From positions 1 to 19,580 of the forward strand of contig JBOHBN010000405.1 in NCBI GenBank assembly GCA_050698355.1: DNA of 19,580 nucleotides, given 5' to 3'. Source of the stretch: JBOHBN01 sp050698355. GTDB lineage: Bacteria > Actinomycetota > Actinomycetes > Streptosporangiales > WHST01. Under the pieces are notes generated by a model. That model did no database searches. It was not told where the DNA came from and worked only from the letters and a program-made list of their open reading frames with translations. The position numbers and the translations under genes were made by a program. Positions 1 to 5,967 of this stretch are shown here, piece after piece. How positions within the stretch are numbered: position 1 is the first letter of the stretch; each line of letters opens with the position of its first letter.

Positions 1-76
1 CCCGGCGTCTTCTGCGTTCCGGCGCTCGAGATGAGAGAGTGGAAGGGGGACGTGCCCATTCAGAAAGGGACACCAC

Positions 77-886
77 GTGACAGCGTCTGACCAGTGGCCG
101 ACGCAGGGTGAGCGCGAAGCGCGACAGGCCGAGAGCGCCGAACAGCACGACGAGGCGACCGACCGGGTCGCTGAGGCAGTCGAACGCCTGTCCGACCCGG
201 AGCGTCCGATCGAGGGCAAGGAGCGGCGCCGGCTGCTGGCGGGCGTCGCCAAGTCCATCGCCGGCAGTACCCGCTCAGTGCACGCCCACGGCCTCATGGG
301 CTGGATGGGCGGCGTGCTCGAGGCGGTGACGCCGCGACTGCGGGTCCGCGACCTGGAGACGCTGCGCGCCCATCACCACGGCCTTACCGGGGAGGCGCTG
401 GCCGACTCGCTCGTCGAGGCGTCCTCACGTGGCTCGGCCGTCGTCGGCGCCGCAGGCGGCGCACTCGCGGCCGTCGAGTACGCCGCGCCGCCTACGCTGC
501 TCTCGGTGCCCGTGCAGATCGCCGCGGAGACTCTGGTCGTCGCCGCGATCGAGATCAAGCTCATCGCCGAGTTGCACGAGGTGTACGGGGTGGAGGTCGG
601 CCACACGGGCCGCCAGCGCGGCACGGCCTACGTCCAGGCGTGGGCGAAGCAGCGGGGCGTCAACGCGCTCGAGCCGGGCTCGCTGACTGCGGCGCTGGGC
701 GCCGGAGCACGACGCGAGCTGCGCCAGCGCCTGCTCGCGCGGCTCGGCCGCAACCTGACCACGCTCGGCCCGCTGCTCACCGGCGCGGTCGCCGGGGGGT
801 ACCTCAACCGGCGCGGCACGAAGCGGCTGGCGGGTGCCGTACGCGACGACCTGCGCGGACGTACGCTGCTCGTCACCGAGCGCTGA
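77..886 (+). CDS. Conserved actinobacterial protein of unknown function (EcsC-like C-terminus possible)
   Basis: A 269-residue protein starting at GTG, with a purine-rich ribosome site (GAAAGGGA, 63-70) about 6 nt upstream. The N-terminal ~50 residues are charged and probably disordered or coiled (many Glu, Arg, Asp). A Gly/Ala-rich hydrophobic stretch around residues 118-165 (GSAVVGAAGGALAAVEYAAP, then a LLSVPVQIAAETLVVAAIEIK segment) could contact a membrane. The C-terminal part (PLLTGAVAGGYLNRRGTKRLA) resembles the 'VGA..GGxLNxRxTRR' ending of EcsC-like proteins, which is recognition by eye only. No catalytic motif is visible. It is monocistronic: a hairpin follows and the next gene is convergent. 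The coding call is firm because of frame length and codon bias; function is unknown. Confidence 0.8.
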   Translation: MTASDQWPTQGEREARQAESAEQHDEATDRVAEAVERLSDPERPIEGKERRRLLAGVAKSIAGSTRSVHAHGLMGWMGGVLEAVTPRLRVRDLETLRAHHHGLTGEALADSLVEASSRGSAVVGAAGGALAAVEYAAPPTLLSVPVQIAAETLVVAAIEIKLIAELHEVYGVEVGHTGRQRGTAYVQAWAKQRGVNALEPGSLTAALGAGARRELRQRLLARLGRNLTTLGPLLTGAVAGGYLNRRGTKRLAGAVRDDLRGRTLLVTER

Positions 887-897
887 GCCCCCTCCCC

Positions 898-949
898 GTG
901 ATCATGAAAGATGTTCGTAGCTATGGCTACGCCGAACTTTCATGATCAC
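898..949. terminator. Long two-part inverted repeat between convergent genes (bidirectional terminator or palindromic repeat unit)
   Basis: The outer arms are 13 bp and perfect (GTGATCATGAAAG at 898-910 with its complement at 937-949). After a 5x5 internal loop the inner arms CGTAGC (916-921) and GCTACG (926-931) pair around a TATG loop. It lies between the stop at 886 and the convergent stop at 977, so it can end transcripts from both sides. No T-run follows, as is common in high-GC actinobacteria. The outer arm is far more AT-rich than its surroundings. Confidence 0.7.
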
Positions 950-976
950 CGGTGCGGGCCGCGGTCGGCTTAGTTG

Positions 977-1270
977 CTAGTCGTCGTCCGGCCGGAGCGC
1001 GCCGGGCAGCTCGCCGAGTGCGCGCTGCCAGGCCTTGGCCATCTGACGCGTGGTGAGCGTCCGGGCGAGCCCGACGGCGACACCGCTCGCGACGGCGAAC
1101 GCAACCGCCTCGCGTAGTGCGATTTCCGGTGACTCAGGGTTGTCCGGAGGCGCCTGCCCCACGGCCTTCGACCACACCAGTTCCACCGCCTTGCGGGCGG
1201 CGATCCCCGCCACGACCGTGCTGAGCGCCGCGATGACCTTCCACCCGAGGTCGGACTTCTTGCCGGCCAT
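977..1270 (-). CDS. DUF4235 family small membrane protein
   Basis: A 97-residue protein beginning MAGKKSDLGWKVIAALSTVVAGIAARKAVELVWSK-type, the usual opening of the DUF4235 family: a short basic N-terminus, a first helix with Ala/Val (about residues 9-28), then a P-rich linker (PPDNPESPEIALREA) and a second helix (about 52-70, VAFAVASGVAVGLARTL). The C-terminus is charged (ALGELPGALRPDDD). Start ATG (complement of 1268-1270) has GAAAGG about 6 nt upstream. The family is restricted to actinobacteria and has no assigned biochemical role; a membrane-anchored protein is inferred. It lies downstream of the DUF3093 gene on the same strand, with a structured spacer between them. Confidence 0.85.
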   Translation of the reverse strand: MAGKKSDLGWKVIAALSTVVAGIAARKAVELVWSKAVGQAPPDNPESPEIALREAVAFAVASGVAVGLARTLTTRQMAKAWQRALGELPGALRPDDD

Positions 1271-1320
1271 ATGCTGCCTTTCGTGTCGAGACGTGCAAGA
1301 TCAGTTTTGCAGACCGACCA

Positions 1321-1401
1321 GTTACTAGTCGACTCGGAAGGAGGCCGACCAGTACAGCCTTCAGACCTGCGAACGGCCTACTGGAGAGTCGGGCTAGTAA
1401 C
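1321..1401. repeat. 81-nt nested inverted repeat between DUF3093 and DUF4235 genes
   Basis: The outer arm GTTACTAG (1321-1328) pairs with CTAGTAAC (1394-1401). CGACTC (1330-1335) pairs with GAGTCG (1386-1391), with one T/GG bulge between. An inner stem CCAGTA (1349-1354) pairs with TACTGG (1379-1384), extended by GCC (1357-1359) with GGC (1375-1377), leaving a 15-nt loop. The only unpaired asymmetric part is 1336-1348. The DUF3093 stop codon (complement of 1394-1396) is inside the outer arm. It could be a terminator, an RNA stability element, or a structured leader for the DUF4235 mRNA. Confidence 0.55.
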
Positions 1402-1846
1402 GATAAGCACAGTGATACCCCAAAGCGGTGGCGAGCTCGCGCGGGTGGCGGCTGGAGATGAGCCAGTACGAGGCCAGGCCGCCGGTGCCGTCGGTGGCGA
1501 CGTAGACCAGACCCTTGGCGTAGCCGCGTACCTGGAGCACGGCGCTGCGGCTCGCCTGGCTGGCGAGCACCGCGCGCCTGCTGCTGCGGTCGAGCACCCG
1601 CACGTCGGTGATGTGCCCGAGCGGCAGTCGGCCGGTGCGAACTTCGAGCACTCCGTCGGCCACCCTTGTGCGCGCGGAACCCCAGCGCAGCAGCAGCGCC
1701 ATGGCCAGGCCGCCGAGCACCAGGTAGGTGACCACCGCGACGATCCAGCTGAACCCGACGTGGATCTCGGCGCCGAGCAGTGCGATGACGAGCGCGCCGA
1801 ACAGCCACCACCACCATGGCACCCACAGCCGCTCGTCGAAGCTCAC
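1394..1846 (-). CDS. DUF3093 family membrane protein
   Basis: A 150-residue protein (VSFDERLWVPWWWWLFGAL opening) with two closely spaced N-terminal transmembrane helices (about residues 9-27 and 31-52), then a soluble domain of about 95 residues with a ...GRLPLGHITDVRVLD... β-rich pattern and ending SYWLISSRHPRELATAL, the typical DUF3093 end. The family sits next to dut throughout actinobacteria and is of unknown function. The start is GTG (complement of 1844-1846). There is no Shine-Dalgarno sequence but TATGCT lies exactly 6 nt upstream, which suggests a leaderless mRNA. It is divergent from dut, with only 44 nt between the start codons. Confidence 0.88.
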   Translation of the reverse strand: MSFDERLWVPWWWWLFGALVIALLGAEIHVGFSWIVAVVTYLVLGGLAMALLLRWGSARTRVADGVLEVRTGRLPLGHITDVRVLDRSSRRAVLASQASRSAVLQVRGYAKGLVYVATDGTGGLASYWLISSRHPRELATALGYHCAYRY

Positions 1847-1852
1847 CGATCC

Positions 1853-1858
1853 AGCATA
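1853..1858 (-). promoter_or_regulatory. Candidate -10 element (TATGCT) for a leaderless DUF3093 mRNA
   Basis: On the minus strand TATGCT is followed by GGATCG and then the GTG start. A TANNNT hexamer 6-7 nt before a start codon is the standard leaderless layout in actinobacteria. No convincing -35 was seen. Confidence 0.5.
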
Positions 1859-1890
1859 GGACGAAGCGACCGGAAGGAACTGGTGAGGCG

Positions 1891-2355
1891 ATGAGGGTGG
1901 ACGTGCTGATCAGGCGGGTGGACGACGACCTCGCGCTGCCCTCGTACGCGCACGCGGGCGACGCGGGCGCGGACCTGGTCACCGCCGAGGACGTCGAGCT
2001 GGGTCCGGGGGAGCGGGCGACGGTGCGTACCGGGGTCGCGATCGCGCTGCCGGACGGCTATGCCGCGTTCGTGCACCCGCGCTCCGGCCTCGCCGCCCGG
2101 CTCGGGGTGACGATTGTCAACGCGCCCGGCACTGTGGATGCCGGGTACCGCGGGGAGATCCTCGTCGTCCTGCTGAACACCGACCGGCACGAACGCGCCC
2201 GCTTCGCGCGGGGCGACCGGATCGCGCAGCTCGTGGTGCAGCGGGTCGAGCGGATGGTGCTGCACGAGGTGGACCGCCTGCCCGGTTCTGCTCGTGGCGA
2301 GAACGGGCACGGGTCGACGGGTGGGTTCGACACCGCCGCTCAGCTCGCGCGGTAG
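1891..2355 (+). CDS. dut: Deoxyuridine 5'-triphosphate nucleotidohydrolase (dUTPase)
   Basis: A 154-residue trimeric dUTPase that hydrolyses dUTP to dUMP and pyrophosphate, keeping uracil out of DNA and supplying dUMP for thymidylate synthesis. All five family motifs are present in order: I AGDAGADL; II HPRSGLA; III GTVDAGYRGEI with the catalytic Asp and the uracil-stacking Tyr; IV RGDRIAQLVV; V RGENGHGSTGGF, the P-loop-like C-terminal arm. Motif V has Asn where the usual pattern has Gly (RGxGGxGSTG), probably tolerated. The frame is open further upstream, but ATG 1891 gives the family N-terminus (MRVDVLIRRV) and is preceded by GGAAGGA (1872-1878) and GGTGAGG. First gene of the dut-DUF3710-OB-DUF3159 cluster. 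Confidence 0.96.
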   Translation: MRVDVLIRRVDDDLALPSYAHAGDAGADLVTAEDVELGPGERATVRTGVAIALPDGYAAFVHPRSGLAARLGVTIVNAPGTVDAGYRGEILVVLLNTDRHERARFARGDRIAQLVVQRVERMVLHEVDRLPGSARGENGHGSTGGFDTAAQLAR

Positions 2356-2388
2356 CCTGCGCAACGGACACACAAGACCGACCCAGTA

Positions 2389-2402
2389 GGGAGAGGACTC
2401 CC
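2389..2402 (+). promoter_or_regulatory. Small hairpin presenting the ribosome site of the DUF3710 gene
   Basis: GGGAG (2389-2393) pairs with CTCCC (2398-2402), leaving AGGA in a four-base loop directly before the TTG start at 2403. The Shine-Dalgarno bases are therefore partly in the stem and partly in the loop. This could tune translation relative to dut; seen in sequence, role inferred. Confidence 0.35.
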
Positions 2403-3185
2403 TTGATCTTTCGACGCCGCAGGGCCGACAAGAACGCCGAGGCACTCGACGTAGCCGAGGTGAGCGAGAGCGACGAGCCCGCGGACGAGGAGATGGCCGA
2501 GGACGATGAGGTCGCCGAGGCCAGCGAGGACGTCGAGGAGGACGAGGGCGACGCCGGCGAGGGGGACCTCGCGACGACGCCGGACGGCCCGTGGGACGTG
2601 CAGGACGACTACCCGGAGATGGAGCGGCTCGACCTCGGCGCGGTGAAGGTGCCCGTCGCCGAGGAGATCGGCGTGCAGGTCGGCATGGAGGACGACCGGG
2701 TCGTCGTGGCGACCGTCCTGCACGGCGAGAGCGCGCTCGAGCTGATGGCGTTCGCGGCGCCGAAGAGCCGCGGGATCTGGGACGACGTCCGGACCGAGAT
2801 GATCAAGAGCCTGAAGGAGAGCGGCGGCAAGGCGGTAGCGATCGACGGCGCCTTCGGCCGCGAGCTCATGGCCGACGTGCCCGTCACGAACGAGGAAGGC
2901 GCTGGCGAGGGCACCCAGCAGGTGCGTTTCGTCGGCGTCGATGGGCCGCGTTGGTTCCTGCGCGGCGCGTTCGCCGGTCGGGCGGCTAACGACCCCAAGG
3001 AGGCCGCGCCGCTCGAGGACGTGTTCCGCGGGATCGTGGTCGACCGCGGCATTGAGGCGATGGCCCCGCAGGAGCGGATCCCGATGGACCTGCCCCGCGA
3101 GACCCGCGAGTCGCTGGGGCTCACCGGCCAGGAGGAGGAGACCGAGAACAGGTACAAGGGGGTTCGCCGATCGCCGGCAGGTTGA
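2403..3185 (+). CDS. DUF3710 domain protein
   Basis: A 260-residue cytoplasmic protein starting at TTG, with GGGAGAGG about 8 nt upstream. The N-terminus is basic (IFRRRRADKN), followed by a strongly acidic low-complexity tract (about residues 18-60, runs of Glu/Asp with DEEMAEDDEVAEASEDVEEDE). The folded domain starts near GPWDVQDDYPEMERLDLGAVKVPV and continues to about residue 235, which is the DUF3710 pattern including VRFVGVDGPRWFLRGAFAGRAA. The family has no known activity; its place directly after dut is conserved (Rv2697c-Rv2696c in M. tuberculosis, from memory). Its end lies 38 nt before the next GTG start. No transmembrane segment. Confidence 0.9.
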   Translation: MIFRRRRADKNAEALDVAEVSESDEPADEEMAEDDEVAEASEDVEEDEGDAGEGDLATTPDGPWDVQDDYPEMERLDLGAVKVPVAEEIGVQVGMEDDRVVVATVLHGESALELMAFAAPKSRGIWDDVRTEMIKSLKESGGKAVAIDGAFGRELMADVPVTNEEGAGEGTQQVRFVGVDGPRWFLRGAFAGRAANDPKEAAPLEDVFRGIVVDRGIEAMAPQERIPMDLPRETRESLGLTGQEEETENRYKGVRRSPAG

Positions 3186-3210
3186 GGTCCCGAACATCAC
3201 CGGTACCCGC

Positions 3211-3216
3211 TACCGT
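3211..3216 (+). promoter_or_regulatory. Candidate -10 element (TACCGT) for a leaderless OB-fold gene mRNA
   Basis: TACCGT is followed by 7 nt and then GTG 3224. No Shine-Dalgarno precedes that GTG, so an internal leaderless promoter within the dut cluster is possible in addition to read-through. Confidence 0.4.
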
Positions 3217-3223
3217 GGTTCCT

Positions 3224-3601
3224 GTGAGCACTGACCGCCATGGCGGCCTGCTCGGCAGGTTCCGCCGGTTCTTCTCCTCGACGGACGAGCTCGAGGCCGA
3301 GGAGCTGCGGGAGAGCACCGAGGAGCTCGGTGCGACCCGCGTATGCGACTGCATCGACCGCTCCCGTGCGACGGTCGCAGGCAGCATCCGTACCGTAACC
3401 CTGGAGCCCCGCGGTGATTCGCCGGCGCTCGAGGCCGTACTCTACGACGGTTCGGACCAGGTCACGTTGGTGTGGCTCGGCAGGCGCAAGATCCTGGGCA
3501 TCGAGCCCGGTCGGCGGCTGCGGGCCGAGGGATTGGTCACGACCACGTCGGATGGCCAGCGGGCGATGTACAACCCGCGCTACGAGTTGATCGCGAGCTA
3601 G
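3224..3601 (+). CDS. OB-fold nucleic acid binding domain protein
   Basis: A 125-residue protein (start GTG, VSTDRHGGLLGRFRRFF). A basic/aromatic N-terminus is followed by a Glu-rich helix (SSTDELEAEELRESTEELGATRV) and then an OB-fold of about 80 residues: SRATVAGSIRTVTLEP, ALEAVLYDGSDQVTLVWLGRRKILGIEPGRRLRAEGLV, ending MYNPRYELI. This is the RecG-wedge-like 'OB-fold nucleic acid binding domain' of the Rv2694c type. It probably binds single-stranded nucleic acid; no enzyme motif is seen. The frame is open back to TTG 3182 (overlapping the DUF3710 stop), but GTG 3224 fits the family N-terminus and has a TACCGT hexamer 7 nt upstream. Confidence 0.85.
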   Translation: MSTDRHGGLLGRFRRFFSSTDELEAEELRESTEELGATRVCDCIDRSRATVAGSIRTVTLEPRGDSPALEAVLYDGSDQVTLVWLGRRKILGIEPGRRLRAEGLVTTTSDGQRAMYNPRYELIAS

Positions 3602-3614
3602 GACGGGAGCCTCG

Positions 3615-4319
3615 TTGGGCGCGCAGGCGGAGGATGACGCCCGGCCAGAAGCGGGCTCCCGGGCGGCCGAGGTAGACCAGCGGCGGTCGCTGATGCAGGC
3701 GTTCGGCGGTGGCCGTGGACTGCTCGACACCAGCGTCCCGGCCCTGGTGTTCGTCATGGTGTTCGCGGTCCTGCGCGACCTGCGCATCGCCGCCATCGCG
3801 GCAATCTGTTGCGCCGCGGTGCTGCTCGGGGTCCGACTTGCTCGCAAGGAAACCAAGCAGTTCGTCATCGGCGGCTTCGTCGGCGTGCTGATCGCCGCGG
3901 TCGTCGCCTGGAAGACCGGCAGTGCGGACAACTACTTCCTGCCGGGCATCATCAAGAACGCCGGCTTCGCGGTGCTGTACGCGGTGTCGGTGTTGGTGCG
4001 GTGGCCGCTGCTCGGCGTCGTACTCGGGCCGCTGCTCGGGGAGAACTTCGCGTGGCGGCAGAACAGGGCCAGGCGCAAGGCGTACGCGCTGGCGAGCCTG
4101 ATCTGGGCGGTCATGTTCGCGGTGCGGTTCGCGGTGCTGCTGCCGCTCTACCTGCTGCACCTAACGGTGGCGCTCGGTATCGTCAACGTGGTGCTCGGCT
4201 GGCCGGTCTTCGCGCTCGTGCTCTGGGCCACCTGGATCTGCCTGCGCCGGGTGCCGCCGGTCATGGTGCCGGGCGGCGGCTGGCTGGCGAAGGCCAAGGC
4301 GGACCAGGCCGAGCGATAG
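3615..4319 (+). CDS. DUF3159 family integral membrane protein
   Basis: A 234-residue protein starting at TTG, with GACGGGAG 5 nt upstream and 13 nt after the OB-fold gene, so it is probably co-transcribed. The first ~25 residues are acidic and soluble (GAQAEDDARPEAGSRAAEVDQ); the DUF3159 domain starts at AFGGGRGLLDTSVPALVFVMVF. Hydrophobic helices are seen at about residues 40-56, 58-75, 84-100, 107-127, 155-178 and 188-207, i.e. five to six membrane passes. The conserved FVIGGFVGVLIAAVVAWKTGSADNYFLPGI segment is typical. Function is unknown; the gene neighbours ceoBC in several actinobacteria, which hints at transport or ion physiology but proves nothing. An internal ATG at 3693 would remove only the acidic tail. 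Confidence 0.88.
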   Translation: MGAQAEDDARPEAGSRAAEVDQRRSLMQAFGGGRGLLDTSVPALVFVMVFAVLRDLRIAAIAAICCAAVLLGVRLARKETKQFVIGGFVGVLIAAVVAWKTGSADNYFLPGIIKNAGFAVLYAVSVLVRWPLLGVVLGPLLGENFAWRQNRARRKAYALASLIWAVMFAVRFAVLLPLYLLHLTVALGIVNVVLGWPVFALVLWATWICLRRVPPVMVPGGGWLAKAKADQAER

Positions 4320-4353
4320 CGAGCGCGCTTTGCCCGGACGTCGCTCGGACTCT

Positions 4354-4440
4354 GGTCGGTTACCGCGCGGTAGCTGACCGAGCCAGCGGGAAGGCGCGCG
4401 GCAACTGACCGGGGTTGCCGGGGGGGGTGGCGACGCCACC
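4354..4440. terminator. Cluster of three hairpins between convergent DUF3159 and ceoC genes
   Basis: Hairpin 1: GGTCGGTTACC (4354-4364) with GGTAGCTGACC (4369-4379), 11 bp with two G-U pairs in the plus-strand RNA and a GCGC loop. Hairpin 2: GGCAAC (4400-4405) with GTTGCC (4414-4419). Hairpin 3: GGTGGC (4426-4431) with GCCACC (4435-4440) around GAC. Hairpin 1 pairs fully only as plus-strand RNA, so it best fits the DUF3159 transcript; the other two work for both strands. Confidence 0.55.
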
Positions 4441-4456
4441 GCCCATCGCGGACCAG

Positions 4457-5110
4457 TCACCGCAGGAGCCGGTCGAGCTCTCCCTCGATGTCCTCGGTGG
4501 TCACGAACAGGAGCTCGTCGCCGGCCTCGAGCGGGTCGTCCCCGCTGGGGACGAGCACGCGGCCCCCGCGCAGGATCGCCACCAGCGACGTGTCACGCGG
4601 CCATGACACGCCGCTCACCTTCTCGCCGACGAGCCGCGACTCATCGGTGAGCGTGGTCTCGACCAGGCTCGCGTTGCCCTGCCTGAACGTCATCAGCCGT
4701 ACGAGGTCTCCGACGGAGACGGCCTCCTCGACGAGCGCGCACATCATGCGCGGCGTCGACACCGCCACGTCCACTCCCCAGGACTCGTTGAACAGCCACT
4801 CGTTGTCGGGATGGTTGACCCGAGCGACCGTACGCGGCACGCCGAACTCGGTGCGGGCGAGCAGCGAGACGACGAGGTTGACCTTGTCGTCGCCGCTGGC
4901 CGCGACCACGACCTGGCAGTGCTGGGTGCCGGCCTCTTCCAGCGACGAGATCTCGCAGGCGTCGGCGAGCAGCCACTCCGCGCGCGGCACCGAGTCGACC
5001 CGGATCGCGCGCGGGTCGCGGTCGATGAGCAGCACCTCGTGACCGTTGTCGAGCAGCTCACCGGCGATCGAGCGGCCGACGTTGCCCGCGCCCGCGATCG
5101 TGACGCGCAT
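4457..5110 (-). CDS. ceoC: RCK/TrkA-type potassium transport regulatory subunit CeoC
   Basis: A 217-residue cytosolic NAD(H)/nucleotide-binding regulator of K+ transport. The N-terminal Rossmann (RCK_N/TrkA-N) half begins MRVTIAGAGNVGRSIAGELL with G7-A-G9-N-V-G12 and the acidic ribose-binding residue D30 (LLIDRDP); VVVAASGDDKVNLVVSLLA and VARVNHPDNEWLF are typical. The RCK_C half (about 135-217) contains the GEKVSGVSWPRDTSLVAILRGGRVLVPSGDDPLEAGDELLFV pattern. The frame is open far upstream, but ATG (complement of 5108-5110) gives the exact family start and has GGAAGGGAG upstream. It follows ceoB with a single-nt gap, so the two are co-expressed. A Trk/Ktr pore subunit is absent from the window. 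Confidence 0.93.
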   Translation of the reverse strand: MRVTIAGAGNVGRSIAGELLDNGHEVLLIDRDPRAIRVDSVPRAEWLLADACEISSLEEAGTQHCQVVVAASGDDKVNLVVSLLARTEFGVPRTVARVNHPDNEWLFNESWGVDVAVSTPRMMCALVEEAVSVGDLVRLMTFRQGNASLVETTLTDESRLVGEKVSGVSWPRDTSLVAILRGGRVLVPSGDDPLEAGDELLFVTTEDIEGELDRLLR

Positions 5111-5111
5111 C

Positions 5112-5777
5112 TCACTCGCTCCCTTCCGGAGCGGACGCCAGGATCGTGGCGACCCTTGTCTGGTCGCCGGTGCGAACGGTGCCGTAGAGGAGGTCGTCCT
5201 CCTGGAGGGGGGTGTGTTCGCTCGGCAGCACCGTCTCGCCCAGCCGGACGAGGAAGGTGACCCGGCACGGCGCCGCGTCCTCCACGTCACGCACCCGGTG
5301 CCCGATCCACCCGGGGTGGAAGGGGAGCTCGGCGATCGTCGCGGTGCCCGTCGGGTCCTGGTAGACGGTCTCGCTGTCCTCAGGCAGGAGCCGGCGCAGG
5401 ATCCGGTCGGTCGTCCACTGGACGGTCCTGACGGTCTGGATGCCGAGGCGCTGGTAGACCTCCGCGCGCCGGGGGTCGTAGATGCGGGCGACGACGTTCG
5501 CGACCTGGAACGTCTCCCTGGCGATGCGTGCGGTGATGATGTTGGAGTTGTCACCGCTGGAGACGGCGGCAAACGCGTGCGCCTCCTCGATCCCGGCCTC
5601 CTCCAGCGTCGCGCGGTCGAGGCCGAAGCCCTCAACGCGCTTGCCCTCGAAGTGGCTGCCGAGGCGGCGGAAGGCTGCGGGGTTCTGGTCGACGATCGCG
5701 ACCGAGTGCCCCTTCGCCTCCAATGCGTGGGCCAGCCGGGAGCCGACGCGGCCACACCCCAAGATGACGCAGTGCAC
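5112..5777 (-). CDS. ceoB: RCK/TrkA-type potassium transport regulatory subunit CeoB
   Basis: A 221-residue partner of the downstream RCK protein. From GTG (complement of 5775-5777) it reads VHCVILGCGRVGSRLAHAL, with G7-C-G9-R-V-G12 and D30 (VAIVDQNP) for dinucleotide binding. AAVSSGDNSNIITARIARETF and VVARIYDPRRAEVYQRLGIQTV are the TrkA-N core; the RCK_C part covers about residues 130-221. A start nine codons upstream is possible, but GTG is preceded by an excellent GGAGGA, 6 nt away. First gene of the leftward ceoB-ceoC operon, divergent from the KimA-like symporter across 190 nt. Such paired RCK subunits usually gate a K+ channel or symporter in response to NAD(H) or ATP; which pore they serve here is not shown. 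Confidence 0.93.
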   Translation of the reverse strand: MHCVILGCGRVGSRLAHALEAKGHSVAIVDQNPAAFRRLGSHFEGKRVEGFGLDRATLEEAGIEEAHAFAAVSSGDNSNIITARIARETFQVANVVARIYDPRRAEVYQRLGIQTVRTVQWTTDRILRRLLPEDSETVYQDPTGTATIAELPFHPGWIGHRVRDVEDAAPCRVTFLVRLGETVLPSEHTPLQEDDLLYGTVRTGDQTRVATILASAPEGSE

Positions 5778-5967
5778 GGCAGTTCCTCCGGTCCTCGACG
5801 CCAACCGGCAACGCTACACGCTCCCGCACCCGGCGGCGAAGTCCACTGCCCTGGCCCCGATCTTTCACGTGTCGGCACGCAGACCCGGCGCATTTGCAGG
5901 TGCGCTCGAGCACTCGCCGAGGGCGTGAACTCACCGCATCGGTGATGAAGGACTGGGGCTAGCATCA
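5778..5967. promoter_or_regulatory. Divergent ceoB / KimA-like promoter region
   Basis: 190 nt between divergent K+ genes. For ceoB the minus strand carries TAGCGT (complement of 5811-5816) as a possible -10, with TTCGCC about 18 nt further upstream, giving a leader of roughly 25-30 nt with a good ribosome site. For the symporter, TAGCAT (5960-5965) is a possible -10. A 6-bp dyad TCACCG-CAT-CGGTGA (5931-5945) lies in the -35 zone of the symporter and could be an operator. I looked for a ydaO-type c-di-AMP riboswitch (GGGGAAC-type core) and did not see one. Confidence 0.4.

Noticed and set aside
1..76. Possible partial gene running into the window start (frame open to 90)
   Set aside because: Too short to judge, no recognisable protein, and it overlaps the ribosome site and start of the gene at 77.
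5778..5967. c-di-AMP (ydaO-type) riboswitch expected before a KimA-like gene
   Set aside because: No GGGGAAC-like core or long paired leader is visible, and the likely transcript start is at or near the start codon.
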